Notes: generated by a model from the letters alone, not told the origin. A stretch of 64,000 nucleotides of DNA from Rhizobium metallidurans (GCF_014196505.1 NZ_JACIDW010000003.1:62001-126000); one strand, 5' to 3'. Shown: positions 1-9,297, numbered from the stretch's first letter. A program made the numbers and translations.

Positions 1-2
1 TT

Positions 3-938
3 ATAGGTTTTTTCAACCGCGATGGCGGCACGTTTCGCACCACCGACATGGAGGCGTACGAGAAACATGCGGAGCGGGTTTTCCGTGAAGCCGGCCATGA
101 TTTCGAGGCGGAGGTGTTTCCCGGCAAGGAGATCGTCCCGGCAATGGAGCGCGCTGCTCGCCGTGACGACATCGACGGCATCGTCGCCGGCGGCGGCGAC
201 GGCACCATATCGGCGGCCTCGTCCATCGCGTGGAAGAACGGCGTCGCGCTTGGCGTCATCCCCGCCGGCACCATGAATCTCTTCGCGCGATCGTTGCGCG
301 TGCCGCTCGATATCTGGGAGGCGCTCGACGTTCTGGCATCGGGCGAGGTCGACCACGTCGATATCGCCAGCGCCAACGACCGCCCCTTCATTCACCAGTT
401 TTCCACGGGCCTGCATGCGCGAATGGTCCGCTATCGCAATTCCTACACCTACCGGTCGAGGATCGGAAAAATGCGTGCCAGCACGCGCGCTGCCTTGGGC
501 GTGGTGCTCAATCCGCCGGAGTTCGAGGTCGAGTTCGAGGCGATCGGCATCAAGGAGCGACGCAAGGTGTCAGCGGTGTCGGTGTCCAACAATCCCTTCG
601 GCGAGAACGCGTTGCTTTACGCCGATACGCTGACATCGGGCGAACTTGGCTTCTACACCGCAAAACCGCTGAAGCCGTGGGGCGTGGCGCGTCTCGCCGT
701 CGATCTCCTGCGCGGAAAGGTGCGGGAGAACGCCGACGTGATGATCATGCATCCGGCCGAAGTGCATCTGCACTTCCCGAAGCTGCATTCGAAGGCCAAT
801 TGCGTCATGGACGGCGAATTGTTGCCGCTTGCCCGCGACGTCGCACTTAAACTGCATCCCGGCGAACTCAAGGTGCTCGTCAGGCAGGGCCTTGCCGCCC
901 AGATCGACGAAGCCGAACGCCGCGAACCGACGTCTTAA
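3..938 (+). CDS. Diacylglycerol kinase-family lipid kinase, 5' end missing
   Basis: The reading frame is open to the left edge of the window, so the true start lies outside; an ATG at 48 is internal because the residues before it (NRDGGTFRTTD) look like the start of the DAGK catalytic fold. The nucleotide-binding loop GGGDGT follows about 63 codons in, then PAGTMNLFARSL, typical of the DAGK_cat / YegS family that phosphorylates diacylglycerol or related lipids with ATP. No membrane segments are seen, as expected of the soluble form. Its stop codon overlaps the stop of the convergent glutamine synthetase-like gene by two bases, so no terminator separates them. Substrate cannot be told from sequence. 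Confidence 0.85.
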   Translation: MGFFNRDGGTFRTTDMEAYEKHAERVFREAGHDFEAEVFPGKEIVPAMERAARRDDIDGIVAGGGDGTISAASSIAWKNGVALGVIPAGTMNLFARSLRVPLDIWEALDVLASGEVDHVDIASANDRPFIHQFSTGLHARMVRYRNSYTYRSRIGKMRASTRAALGVVLNPPEFEVEFEAIGIKERRKVSAVSVSNNPFGENALLYADTLTSGELGFYTAKPLKPWGVARLAVDLLRGKVRENADVMIMHPAEVHLHFPKLHSKANCVMDGELLPLARDVALKLHPGELKVLVRQGLAAQIDEAERREPTS

Positions 939-2287
939 ATACGCGGCAGATAGGTGCGGTAGTCGAAGTCGGAAACGGTGCGGAGGTGCGTGATCGCCTC
1001 TTTCCGCTTCGTGTCGCCGTAGAGCTTCTGGTAGGCCTCGCCGAAGACATCCGCGATGAACGGCGACGCCCGAAACGTCTCGACCGCTGTCAGGAAGTCA
1101 TGCGTCAGCTTGGTGGTGTTTTCGGGCACGTGCGACGGCGTCGTCTCTTCGCCGGGGTCGAGCTCGTTGTCGAGCCCCAGCAGCATGCCGCCCAGAATGG
1201 CCGCCAGCAGCAGGTAGGGATTGGCATCGGCGCCCGCGACGCGGTGTTCGATGCGGGCCGCCGGCCCATTCCTGTCGGGAATACGGATCGCCGTGCCGCG
1301 ATGACCATAACCCCAGGTGAGGTCCACCGGCGCGAAGGAGCCGGGCTGGAAGCGGCGATAGGAGTTGGCGAAGGGCGCGAACACAAGCTGCGCATCGCGC
1401 ATGCTCCGCAGCATTCCCGCGCAGACCGATTTCAGCTTCGTCGCCTCGCCACCATTGGCGTCGAGGATGTTGCGGCCCTCACGGTCGACGATGCTCGCAT
1501 GCACATGCAGGCCGGAGCCGGCGTGATCCGAATAGGGCTTGGCCATGCAGGTGGATTTCAACCCGTGCTTCCGCGCCGCCTGTTCGACGATCCGCTTCAG
1601 GTAGATGCAGTCGTCGGCGGCCGCCAGCGCGTCGGCGCGGTGCAGCAGGTTGATCTCGAACTGGCCAGGCCCGAACTCCGCCGTCGTCGCATCCGCCGGC
1701 AGTCCCTGCGCTCTGGCATAGGCGCGCACCGTCTGCAGGTAATCGTCGAGCGCGTCGACGGCGCTCATGTCGTAGAGTTGGAAGCCGTTCGGGTCGCCCT
1801 GATAGGTGAGGCTTGCCGGCGGCGTCGGCCGGCCGGTCTCCCTCCAGTCGGGCGCCACCACGTAGAACTCGAGCTCCGTGGCGACAACCGGGGTCAATCC
1901 GCGCGCGGCGTAGCGGTCGAGCACCGATTGCAGGATGGCGCGGGGATCCATGAAGCTCGGCGTGCCGTCGAATTCATGCATGGTGGCAAGCACCTGGATG
2001 GAGCCCTCCGGCGCCCAAGGCATGGGCGTCAGGCTGCGCCTGTCGGGAATGCACTGGCCGTCGGGATCGCCGACGGAGAGCGAAAGTCCGGTGATATCGT
2101 CATTGTCGTCGCCCCAGATATCCAGCGACTGCGTGGAGGAGGGAAGGCGGACCTCGCCGGCCCACACCTTCTTCTGCGCGTCCAGCGGGATCTGCTTGCC
2201 GCGCAGGTCGCCATTCATGCCGACCAGCAGGATTTCGATGCGCGGATCGCCACCCGCAGCTTTGCCGTGCATGTTGTCGCTCGCCAT
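935..2287 (-). CDS. Glutamine synthetase family protein (gamma-glutamylpolyamine synthetase-like)
   Basis: About 450 residues, the length of class I GS-like ligases. The C-terminal catalytic domain carries a metal-binding ELEFYVV stretch, the glutamate/ATP loop AGSGLHVHAS and the arginine-rich RIEHRVAGADANPY motif. Divergence from GlnA and the class III aminotransferase transcribed divergently from it suggest a PuuA-type enzyme that joins glutamate to putrescine or another amine, but the true amine is an inference. I chose the ATG at 2287 because GAGGGG lies nine bases upstream; a TTG start at 2317 is possible. The gene ends in overlap with the convergent lipid kinase. Confidence 0.85.
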   Translation of the reverse strand: MASDNMHGKAAGGDPRIEILLVGMNGDLRGKQIPLDAQKKVWAGEVRLPSSTQSLDIWGDDNDDITGLSLSVGDPDGQCIPDRRSLTPMPWAPEGSIQVLATMHEFDGTPSFMDPRAILQSVLDRYAARGLTPVVATELEFYVVAPDWRETGRPTPPASLTYQGDPNGFQLYDMSAVDALDDYLQTVRAYARAQGLPADATTAEFGPGQFEINLLHRADALAAADDCIYLKRIVEQAARKHGLKSTCMAKPYSDHAGSGLHVHASIVDREGRNILDANGGEATKLKSVCAGMLRSMRDAQLVFAPFANSYRRFQPGSFAPVDLTWGYGHRGTAIRIPDRNGPAARIEHRVAGADANPYLLLAAILGGMLLGLDNELDPGEETTPSHVPENTTKLTHDFLTAVETFRASPFIADVFGEAYQKLYGDTKRKEAITHLRTVSDFDYRTYLPRI

Positions 2288-2370
2288 GATCTTGAAAATC
2301 CCCTCGGACAAGGCCAAGGTCGTAGCTCATTGGGAAGAGGCTTTCAATATCCGAGGGTGTTTAGCAAATC

Positions 2371-3738
2371 ATGTCTGATACTTACGCGCGCTCCAATCTC
2401 GCCGCCATCGATGCCGCCCATCATCTGCATCCGTTCTCCGACATGAAGAAGCTGAATGCGGATGGCACCCGCATCATCCAGCGCGGCGAGGGCGTGCACG
2501 TCTGGGACAATCACGGCCGCAAATATCTCGATGGGTTTGCCGGGCTTTGGTGCGTCAACGTCGGCTATGGCCGCAAGGAAATCACCGACGCGGTGGCGCG
2601 GCAGATGAACGAACTGCCCTATTACAACACCTTCTTCGGCACCACGACGACGCCGACGACGTTGCTTGCCGAAAAGATCACGGCCCATGCCGGCCCACGC
2701 TTCAACCATGTCTTCTTCACCGGTTCCGGCTCCGAGGCCAACGACACATGGTTTCGCATGGCGCGCGTCTACTGGAGCGCCATCGGCAAACCGTCGAAGA
2801 AAATCGTCATAGCGCGCAAGAACGGCTATCACGGCTCGACCGTCGCCGGCGCCAGCCTCGGCGGCATGAAATACATGCACGAGCAGGGCGACCTGCCGAT
2901 CGCGGGCATCGTCCATATCGGGCAGCCCTACTGGTATGGCGAAGGCGGCGATCTTTCTCCGGCCGAATTCGGCCTCAAGGTGGCGCGTGAGCTTGAAGCG
3001 AAGATCGACGAACTCGGCGAGGACAACGTCGCCGCCTTCGTGGCCGAGCCGGTGCAGGGCGCGGGGGGCGTGATCATCCCGCCGGAAACCTACTGGCCGG
3101 AGATCGCCCGCATCTGCAAGGCGCGCAACATCCTGCTCGTTGCCGATGAGGTGATCTGCGGTTTCGGTCGTCTCGGCGAATGGTTCGGCCATCAGTATTT
3201 CGGCGTCGAGCCGGATCTGGCGCCGATCGCCAAGGGCCTGTCGTCAGGCTATCTGCCGATCGGCGGCGTGCTCGTCAGCGACCGCGTCGCCGATGTGCTG
3301 ATCAACGAGGTCGGCGATTTCAATCACGGCTTCACCTATTCCGGCCACCCCGTCTGTGCCGCCGCCGCTCTGGAGAACGTGAGGATCATCGAGGACGAGC
3401 GGCTGATCGAGCGCGTTCGCGACGATATCGGCCCTTACTTCGCAAAGGTCTGGAGCGCGCTCGGCGATCACGACCTCGTCGGTGAAGCCCAAAGCATCGG
3501 CCTGATGGCGGCGTTGCAGCTCACCGCCGACAAGGAAACCCGCACCCGTTACGAAAAGCCCGACGCCGTTGGCACCCTCGTGCGCAATCATGCGCTCGCC
3601 AATGGGCTGATCCTGCGCGCCACGGGCGATCGCATGCTCGCATCCCCGCCGCTCATCATCAGCCATGAGGAAGTCGACGAGATGGGGCGCATCGCCAAGC
3701 TCGCCCTGGACGCGGCGTGGAAGGAACTGAAGGCCTGA
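2371..3738 (+). CDS. Class III aminotransferase (omega-amine:pyruvate type)
   Basis: 455 residues, matching fold-type I, class III PLP enzymes such as putrescine/omega-amino-acid:pyruvate transaminases (SpuC-like). Visible motifs are the cofactor-binding GSGSEAND near residue 120, the DEVICGFGRLG segment with the PLP-contacting Asp, and the Schiff-base lysine in PIAKGLSSGY. It starts 83 bases from the divergent glutamine-synthetase-like gene, an arrangement that fits a shared control region for amine or polyamine breakdown. Substrate is inferred from the neighbour only; beta-alanine or GABA are alternatives. Confidence 0.88.
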   Translation: MSDTYARSNLAAIDAAHHLHPFSDMKKLNADGTRIIQRGEGVHVWDNHGRKYLDGFAGLWCVNVGYGRKEITDAVARQMNELPYYNTFFGTTTTPTTLLAEKITAHAGPRFNHVFFTGSGSEANDTWFRMARVYWSAIGKPSKKIVIARKNGYHGSTVAGASLGGMKYMHEQGDLPIAGIVHIGQPYWYGEGGDLSPAEFGLKVARELEAKIDELGEDNVAAFVAEPVQGAGGVIIPPETYWPEIARICKARNILLVADEVICGFGRLGEWFGHQYFGVEPDLAPIAKGLSSGYLPIGGVLVSDRVADVLINEVGDFNHGFTYSGHPVCAAAALENVRIIEDERLIERVRDDIGPYFAKVWSALGDHDLVGEAQSIGLMAALQLTADKETRTRYEKPDAVGTLVRNHALANGLILRATGDRMLASPPLIISHEEVDEMGRIAKLALDAAWKELKA

Positions 3739-3744
3739 GCCGGG

Positions 3745-5241
3745 TTACTTCGGGTAGATCCAGACATAGCTGAAGCCGACCTGATCCTCCGGCCGTCCCC
3801 GGAGATAGGGAATGGAAGTGCTTTTGACGTCGACCGAGCGGTATTGCTCGCCGAGATTCTGGGCGATCCACTCCGCCAGCAAGGGGGGCAGTGCCGCTCC
3901 GCTGTCCTCGGTGCTCCACGCCAGCAGTATCGGCCTGTCGGCTGTCCACTCATAGTCGATCTTCATGTTGTCGAAGAAACGCGACATAAGCGGCACCTGC
4001 GGCCATTGCAGATGGAGATTTCCAGCCTGCAGCCAGCCGTCGGTGACGACTAGGCCGGGTGTCTTGTTCTCTTCGGCCGACACCTTTGCGGCAAAGCTGC
4101 TATAGGGGACGTTGTAGGCCTCGTACCCCTTGAACAAGGTGGGCAGGTTCGGCCTGACGAGCAGCGCCGCCGGAATGGCGATCATCAGCACCAGCGGCAC
4201 GACGAGGAAACGTCGCAAATGACTGTCCGACCGCTGCCCGGCGGCCTGCATTTTCAAGCAGAAATAAATTGGCATGAGGAACAGGAACGGCAGTAGCCAC
4301 CGATCCCGCAGCGAGGTCATGCCGATCGTGAGGATCAGGACCATTACCAGCAGCGCGATCGTGATGAACAGCACGCCGAAGAACCGGGTCCATACGGTCA
4401 CTGCGCGACCGCTTTGCCAGAATGAGCGGCCGAAAACGATCGCATAGATGATAACGGTCGGCGCCATGATGATGACGATCAGGCGGAGGAACTTGAACGG
4501 TCCGTGCACCAGCTTGGCGAACGTGCCATCCGGAGCCTCCTGCTTCATGATCCCGAGCGTACGGCCGGACGCGATGTCCAGATTGTTGAGCAGCCAAAGA
4601 GCGTGTGGAAGAAAGATCAGCACGGCAAGCGCGATCGACAGCAGGAAGCGCCGATCCATGATCCGCGCGCGTCCTTGCGGATGCAGCCATACGGCGGGCA
4701 TGGCGGCCACGGCGAGGAGCGTGAAATTATACTTCGACAGCATTCCCAGCCCGAGTGCGAGCCCCATGAATGCATAGGAGCCGAGCGACGGCGATTTCAA
4801 TGTCTTGATCACGCCGTAGAGGAAAAGGTTGATCGTCAGAAGCTGTATGACGGTGTGGGTGAGGTCGCGTTGCGCCTCCCAGGACAGTTGCGGGATCGTC
4901 AGCAGCGAGAGTGTCGCGATCACCGCGTAGAGCTTGTCTTCGAGCAACTCGCGGGCGAGCTTGTAGTAGGTCAGGTAGACGAGGAAAAGCACCAGGTTCT
5001 TGGTCGCGGAGATGGTCGCCAGCGACAGGCCGAAGAACCAGACGACGACCGACTGCAGCCAGTTATAGAGCGGCGGCTGTGAATCGTAGCCGAGCGTCAG
5101 CCATTGCGAAACGAATGCCTGCTGCGCCTCATCGAATCTGAGGCCGTGCGGCAGTATCAGGCGAACGGCGAATTGCAGGCAAAAATACCCGGCGATAAGC
5201 CAGATGACAGCATCCGGCTTCCGCGCCAGGAGGTTACGCAT
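3745..5241 (-). CDS. GT39-type (ArnT/PMT-like) membrane glycosyltransferase
   Basis: About 498 residues with roughly ten hydrophobic helices, the GT-C fold. The first periplasmic loop carries an acidic pair in LRFDEAQQAF followed by QPPLYNWLQ, as in ArnT and rhizobial galacturonosyltransferases that take sugar from a polyprenyl-phosphate carrier. The start is the ATG at 5241, which overlaps the stop of the upstream GT2 gene (ATGCGTAA), implying translational coupling; an upstream in-frame start at 5289 would sit inside that gene. By family and context it probably transfers a sugar made by the GT2 partner onto LPS or another envelope acceptor; sugar and acceptor are unknown. Confidence 0.85.
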   Translation of the reverse strand: MRNLLARKPDAVIWLIAGYFCLQFAVRLILPHGLRFDEAQQAFVSQWLTLGYDSQPPLYNWLQSVVVWFFGLSLATISATKNLVLFLVYLTYYKLARELLEDKLYAVIATLSLLTIPQLSWEAQRDLTHTVIQLLTINLFLYGVIKTLKSPSLGSYAFMGLALGLGMLSKYNFTLLAVAAMPAVWLHPQGRARIMDRRFLLSIALAVLIFLPHALWLLNNLDIASGRTLGIMKQEAPDGTFAKLVHGPFKFLRLIVIIMAPTVIIYAIVFGRSFWQSGRAVTVWTRFFGVLFITIALLVMVLILTIGMTSLRDRWLLPFLFLMPIYFCLKMQAAGQRSDSHLRRFLVVPLVLMIAIPAALLVRPNLPTLFKGYEAYNVPYSSFAAKVSAEENKTPGLVVTDGWLQAGNLHLQWPQVPLMSRFFDNMKIDYEWTADRPILLAWSTEDSGAALPPLLAEWIAQNLGEQYRSVDVKSTSIPYLRGRPEDQVGFSYVWIYPK

Positions 5242-6253
5242 TCTCGTTCCCGTCGAAGATGCGCTGGACGATGTAGTTCGGCGAAACATCGTCGCGATAG
5301 TAGGTCCGCGCGATCATTTCGGCCAGAATCCCCGTCGTGATCATCTGCACCGACGACAGAAGAAGAACGACGCCGACCATGAGCATCGGTCGGGCGCCGA
5401 TATCGTTGCCCAGGATGAACTTGTCGAAGAAGAGATAGATCAGGATCAGCGCCGACAGGGCGCCGAGGCCGAGACCGAGCGAGCCGAAGAAATGCCCCGG
5501 CCGCGCCTTGTAGCGCATGAAGAACATCACCGACAGCAGGTCGAGGATCACGCGGAATGTGCGCGAGATGCCGTATTTCGATTGGCCGTGCGCGCGCGCA
5601 TGGTGCGTGACCGCCATCTCGCCGATGCGCGAGCTCGGCACGACGCCGGCGACCCATGCCGGAATGAAGCGGTGCATCTCGCCCATCAGCTTTACCTGCT
5701 TGATGACCGAAGTGCGGTAGATCTTGAGGCTGCAGCCGTAGTCGTGCAGCTTGACGCCGGTGATGCGGCCGATGAGATAATTCGCGCACCAGGAGGGGAT
5801 CTTGCGCAAAAGCAGCCCGTCCTGGCGGTTCTTGCGCCAGCCGACGAGCAGGTCGAGCTCACGACGCTCGAGTTCGGAGACCATGTGCGGAATGTCGTTG
5901 GGATCGTTCTGAAGGTCGCCGTCCATGGTGGCGATGAGGCGGCCCGTGGCCGTGTCGATGCCGGCCTGCATGGCTGCGGTCTGGCCGAAATTGCGTTGCA
6001 GCGCCACGACGCGAAGCTCCAGGCCGTCGCGGCCGATATGCTTGCGGGCGTTGACGAGCGTGGCGTCGGTGCTGCCGTCGTCCACCAGGATGAGCTCCCA
6101 GCGGTCGGGATACCGCGTCATTGCCGAGCAGATGCGGTCGACCAGCGGGCCGACGCTTTCTTCTTCGTTGAAGACGGGGACGACCAGCGATAGTTCGACC
6201 GGAGCAGCGGCGTCGATCGCGCCCGAAAGTGTTTCTGCCGTTGTCTGCAACAC
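5234..6253 (-). CDS. GT2 glycosyltransferase, polyprenyl-phosphate sugar synthase (DPM1/ArnC-like)
   Basis: 339 residues. The N-terminal GT-A domain has LVVPVFNEEES, LILVDDGSTD and the metal-binding TMDGDLQNDP; two hydrophobic helices near the C-terminus (about 230-310) anchor it, as in ArnC, GtrB and the rhizobial dodecaprenyl-phosphate galacturonate synthases. It would load a nucleotide-activated sugar onto undecaprenyl or dodecaprenyl phosphate at the inner membrane face. It is translationally coupled to the GT39 gene downstream and starts 66 bases from a divergent flippase-like gene, which supports a three-protein envelope decoration set. Sugar identity is not readable. Confidence 0.88.
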   Translation of the reverse strand: MLQTTAETLSGAIDAAAPVELSLVVPVFNEEESVGPLVDRICSAMTRYPDRWELILVDDGSTDATLVNARKHIGRDGLELRVVALQRNFGQTAAMQAGIDTATGRLIATMDGDLQNDPNDIPHMVSELERRELDLLVGWRKNRQDGLLLRKIPSWCANYLIGRITGVKLHDYGCSLKIYRTSVIKQVKLMGEMHRFIPAWVAGVVPSSRIGEMAVTHHARAHGQSKYGISRTFRVILDLLSVMFFMRYKARPGHFFGSLGLGLGALSALILIYLFFDKFILGNDIGARPMLMVGVVLLLSSVQMITTGILAEMIARTYYRDDVSPNYIVQRIFDGNENA

Positions 6254-6319
6254 GTATTTCTCCTAAAATGCCGCCCAGTGGTGCCGCTCTTCTGTCGGCC
6301 GAAGGCAGGAAGCTAGTAC

Positions 6320-7282
6320 ATGAAGTCTCCGGTGGTTGCCAGCCGACAATCCTGGTTCGTACGCAATCGAATGCTGCTGCTGACAGTTTTGATCATCGCG
6401 GCCTATGCGATCTTCATCGAATGGTTCTGGGGCTGGTCGACCATCCTGCGGCAGTGGGCGGAGGTCGGGGCGCCGACGATCGTGGTGGCGCTGGCGCTGC
6501 TCACCAGCACTTACTTCCTGCGCACCTGGCGCATCTACGATTACTTCCCGCGTGAGACGCGGGGCCGGTTCCCGGCGCTCTTTCGCGTCACGCAAGTGCA
6601 TAACCTCTTGAACATCATGCTGCCGTTTCGAACCGGCGAGACCAGCTTTCCGCTTCTCATGCGCACCGAATTCGGCATCCCTCTGGCGCGCGGCACGGCG
6701 GCGCTGCTTGTCATGCGTCTTCTCGATCTTCATGCGCTCTTCGCCGCCGCGGGCATCGGCTTCGCCATCGCTTCGTCGGACAAAGTATTGGCATGGCTTC
6801 TCTGGGCTGCTTTTCTGCTGCTGCCGGTGGTAGCGTTTGCGGCGCGCAAGCCGCTCGTTCGGCTTGCGGCGAAACTCCTGCCGTCGAAACTGCAACACTT
6901 CGTCGCCGAGATCGAAAACGGGTTGCCCGCGAACGCGCCTGCCTTCGCGCGCGCCTGGGGCATGACCGTCGTCAACTGGCTGGTGAAGGTGCTGGTGCTT
7001 GCCTGGGCGCTACGGCTGATGGGCGTCGTGCCCGCCGCCGCGAGCTTTGGCGGCGCGCTTGGCGGTGAGCTGTCGTCGGTGCTGCCTATGCATGCGCCAG
7101 GCGGTGTCGGCACCTATCCGGCGGGCATCACGGCGGGCGCCGTTGCCTTCGGGGCAGCGAGCGACGGCGCGGATATCGCGGCGCTCGCCCGTGCGAGCAT
7201 CAATGCCCATCTGCTGATCATCGTGTCCGCCCTCACGGGAACGGCGATCTCCCTGCCGTTCGGTCGTCGCCGCGCTTCGTGA
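6320..7282 (+). CDS. Lysylphosphatidylglycerol synthase TM region / UPF0104-like flippase protein
   Basis: 320 residues made mostly of hydrophobic helices, of the LPG_synthase_TM (AglD/UPF0104) superfamily. The segment around residue 250-265 (LPMHAPGGVGTYPAG) is the conserved GGhG loop of this family. Members are integral membrane proteins; the flippase half of MprF is the best known. Lying divergent from the GT2-GT39 pair it may move a lipid-linked sugar across the membrane, but that is inference from position. No soluble catalytic domain is attached. Confidence 0.75.
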   Translation: MKSPVVASRQSWFVRNRMLLLTVLIIAAYAIFIEWFWGWSTILRQWAEVGAPTIVVALALLTSTYFLRTWRIYDYFPRETRGRFPALFRVTQVHNLLNIMLPFRTGETSFPLLMRTEFGIPLARGTAALLVMRLLDLHALFAAAGIGFAIASSDKVLAWLLWAAFLLLPVVAFAARKPLVRLAAKLLPSKLQHFVAEIENGLPANAPAFARAWGMTVVNWLVKVLVLAWALRLMGVVPAAASFGGALGGELSSVLPMHAPGGVGTYPAGITAGAVAFGAASDGADIAALARASINAHLLIIVSALTGTAISLPFGRRRAS

Positions 7283-7297
7283 GGCAAGCGAGGCGGC

Positions 7298-8800
7298 CTA
7301 TTGGAAGGCCGTCTCGAAGAAGCTTCTGAGCTTGCGCGAATGCAGCGTTTCCGGCGGCATGGCAGCAAGCTTCTGCACGGCGCGGATACCGATCTGCAGA
7401 TGCTGGTTGACCTGCGTGCGATAAAACGCCGTCGCCATCCCCGGCAGCTTCAATTCGCCATGCAGCGGCTTGTCGGAGACGCACAGCAGCGTGCCGTAAG
7501 GTACCCTGAAGCGGAAGCCGTTGGCGGCGATCGTCGCCGATTCCATGTCGAGCGCGATGGCGCGGGCCTGTGACAGCCGCTTCACCGGCCCGCGCTGGTC
7601 GCGCAGTTCCCAGTTGCGGTTGTCGATCGTGCCGACGGTGCCGGTGCGCATGATGCGCTTTAGCTCGAAGCCTTCGTAGCCGGTGATCTCGGCGACGGCT
7701 GCCTCCAGCGCCACCTGCACCTCGGCCAGCGCCGGGATCGGCACCCACACAGGCAGGTCGTCGTCGAGAACGTGGTCCTCGCGCATGTAGGCATGCGCCA
7801 GCACGTAGTCGCCCAATCGCTGGCTGTTGCGCAGGCCGGCGCAATGGCCGAGCATCAGCCACGCATGCGGACGCAGTACCGCCACGTGGTCGGTGATCGT
7901 CTTGGCGTTGGACGGGCCGACGCCGATATTGATCATGGTGATCCCGGCGTGACCCTTCTTCTTCAAATGATAGGCCGGCATCTGCGGCAGCCGCGACAGC
8001 GTCGCGTCCGTCTCCGGCGTGCTGGAGCCGGCATGGGTGACGATGTTGCCGGGCTCGACGAAGCAGGTATAGCCATCGCCGCCATCGGCCATCAGCTTGC
8101 GCGCCCAGGCGCAGAATTCGTCTATGTAGAACTGGTAGTTCGTGAACAGCACGAAGTTCTGGAAGTGCTGCGCGCCGGTGGCCGTGTAGTGCGACAGCCG
8201 CGCCAGCGAATAGTCGATGCGCTGGGCGGTGAAAGGCGCAAGCGGCGAGGGCTCGCCCGGCGGCGGGATATACTCGCCGTTGGCGATCTCGTCGTCGGTG
8301 GTGTTGAGGTCGGGCGTATCGAACAGGTCGCGCATCGGCACGTCGACGAAGGCCGACGCCGAAGCCTCGACATGGGCGCCTTCGCCAAAGGCGAAATGCA
8401 GCGGGATCGGCGTGGTCGATTCGGAAACGACGACGGGCACATTGTGATTGCGCATCAGGTGCCCGAGCTGTTCCTTCAGGTAGTGCCGGAAGAGCGATGG
8501 CCGGGTGATCGTCGTCGTGTAGATGCCGGGGGCCGTGACGTGACCATAGGAGAGGCGCGTGTCGATATGTCCGAAGCTGGTCGTCTCGATGCTCACCTGC
8601 GGATAAAACGCCCGGTAGCGCGAGGTGATCGGCGCGCCCTGCGCCAGCTCCTTGAAGTGCTCGATCAGGAAGGTGGTGTTGCGCTCGTAAAGCTCGGTCA
8701 GCGCTTCGACGGCCTTGATGGGATCGTCGAAACTTTGCGGCTTGAAGGGGCTCGGAGACGAGACGTCGAGGGGGGCAGAAGGAGAGATTCGGTTGCTCAT
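7298..8800 (-). CDS. amn: AMP nucleosidase
   Basis: 500 residues, the usual length of the two-domain bacterial enzyme that hydrolyses AMP to adenine and ribose 5-phosphate and so regulates the adenylate pool. An N-terminal AMP-binding regulatory domain (about 25-190) precedes a nucleoside-phosphorylase fold with INIGVGPSNAKTITDH and ALDMESATIAANG; the latter is the substrate-binding ME.A motif of the family. No Shine-Dalgarno sequence precedes the ATG. Instead a TATAAT hexamer ends five bases upstream of it (see promoter entry), raising the possibility of a leaderless message. It runs convergent with the flippase-like gene, only 15 bases away. Confidence 0.92.
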   Translation of the reverse strand: MSNRISPSAPLDVSSPSPFKPQSFDDPIKAVEALTELYERNTTFLIEHFKELAQGAPITSRYRAFYPQVSIETTSFGHIDTRLSYGHVTAPGIYTTTITRPSLFRHYLKEQLGHLMRNHNVPVVVSESTTPIPLHFAFGEGAHVEASASAFVDVPMRDLFDTPDLNTTDDEIANGEYIPPPGEPSPLAPFTAQRIDYSLARLSHYTATGAQHFQNFVLFTNYQFYIDEFCAWARKLMADGGDGYTCFVEPGNIVTHAGSSTPETDATLSRLPQMPAYHLKKKGHAGITMINIGVGPSNAKTITDHVAVLRPHAWLMLGHCAGLRNSQRLGDYVLAHAYMREDHVLDDDLPVWVPIPALAEVQVALEAAVAEITGYEGFELKRIMRTGTVGTIDNRNWELRDQRGPVKRLSQARAIALDMESATIAANGFRFRVPYGTLLCVSDKPLHGELKLPGMATAFYRTQVNQHLQIGIRAVQKLAAMPPETLHSRKLRSFFETAFQ

Positions 8801-8805
8801 GAGGC

Positions 8806-8833
8806 ATTATAGTACGTCGATCTTAACAAGCAA
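8806..8833 (-). promoter_or_regulatory. Candidate sigma-70 promoter of amn, possibly leaderless
   Basis: On the minus strand TTGCTT (8833-8828) is followed by 16 bases and a perfect TATAAT (8811-8806). Only five bases then separate the -10 box from the ATG at 8800, which would place the transcription start at or next to the A of the start codon. Confidence 0.45.
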
Positions 8834-8904
8834 ACGACGCGTGCATGACCTCGGTGACTTGCATCACCGGCAGCCGGAATCGGTGGCTGCCGGCCGCGAT
8901 GGCG

Positions 8905-9066
8905 TCAGTTGACGCTGGTGCAGATCGGGTTGGTTCTGTCGACGCAGGTGTAGTTCGCACCGAAATGCGACTGCGCGCCGCTACCGGCGTTGTGGGTGAC
9001 GGCGGCGGAGAACGAGAAGGCGAAGATCGCTGCGAACAGCGTGATGATGGTGAAGCGTCTTGCCAT
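8905..9066 (-). CDS. Small secreted hypothetical protein (53 aa)
   Basis: Starting at the ATG at 9066 gives MARRFTIITLFAAIFAFSFS, a clean signal peptide with two Arg, a hydrophobic core and an Ala-rich cleavage region, leaving a mature peptide of about 30 residues with two cysteines (one in YTCVD, one in PICTS) that could form a disulphide in the periplasm. Longer starts at 9114 or 9093 would bury the signal sequence. I do not recognise a family. The ribosome binding site is weak, so the gene is moderately supported. Confidence 0.5.
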   Translation of the reverse strand: MARRFTIITLFAAIFAFSFSAAVTHNAGSGAQSHFGANYTCVDRTNPICTSVN

Positions 9067-9297
9067 GATAAGCACGTCCGTATCCTTGCCCATGGGCCAT
9101 GTCCCGAATGTCATATGTGCGCTTCGTGCCGATTGCGACGCAGTGCGCTTTTGAATGACACCGTTTTGCCATGGTCAGGCTGAACCGATGCTGAGATCGA
9201 GGTTCATCCGCCGTTCATGAAGCCGGCCCTTGAAACGTGCCGGAGCGGAAAGGACGCGGGAAATGCGCCCGGTGGCGCGGGCACATCGGGTACCGTT

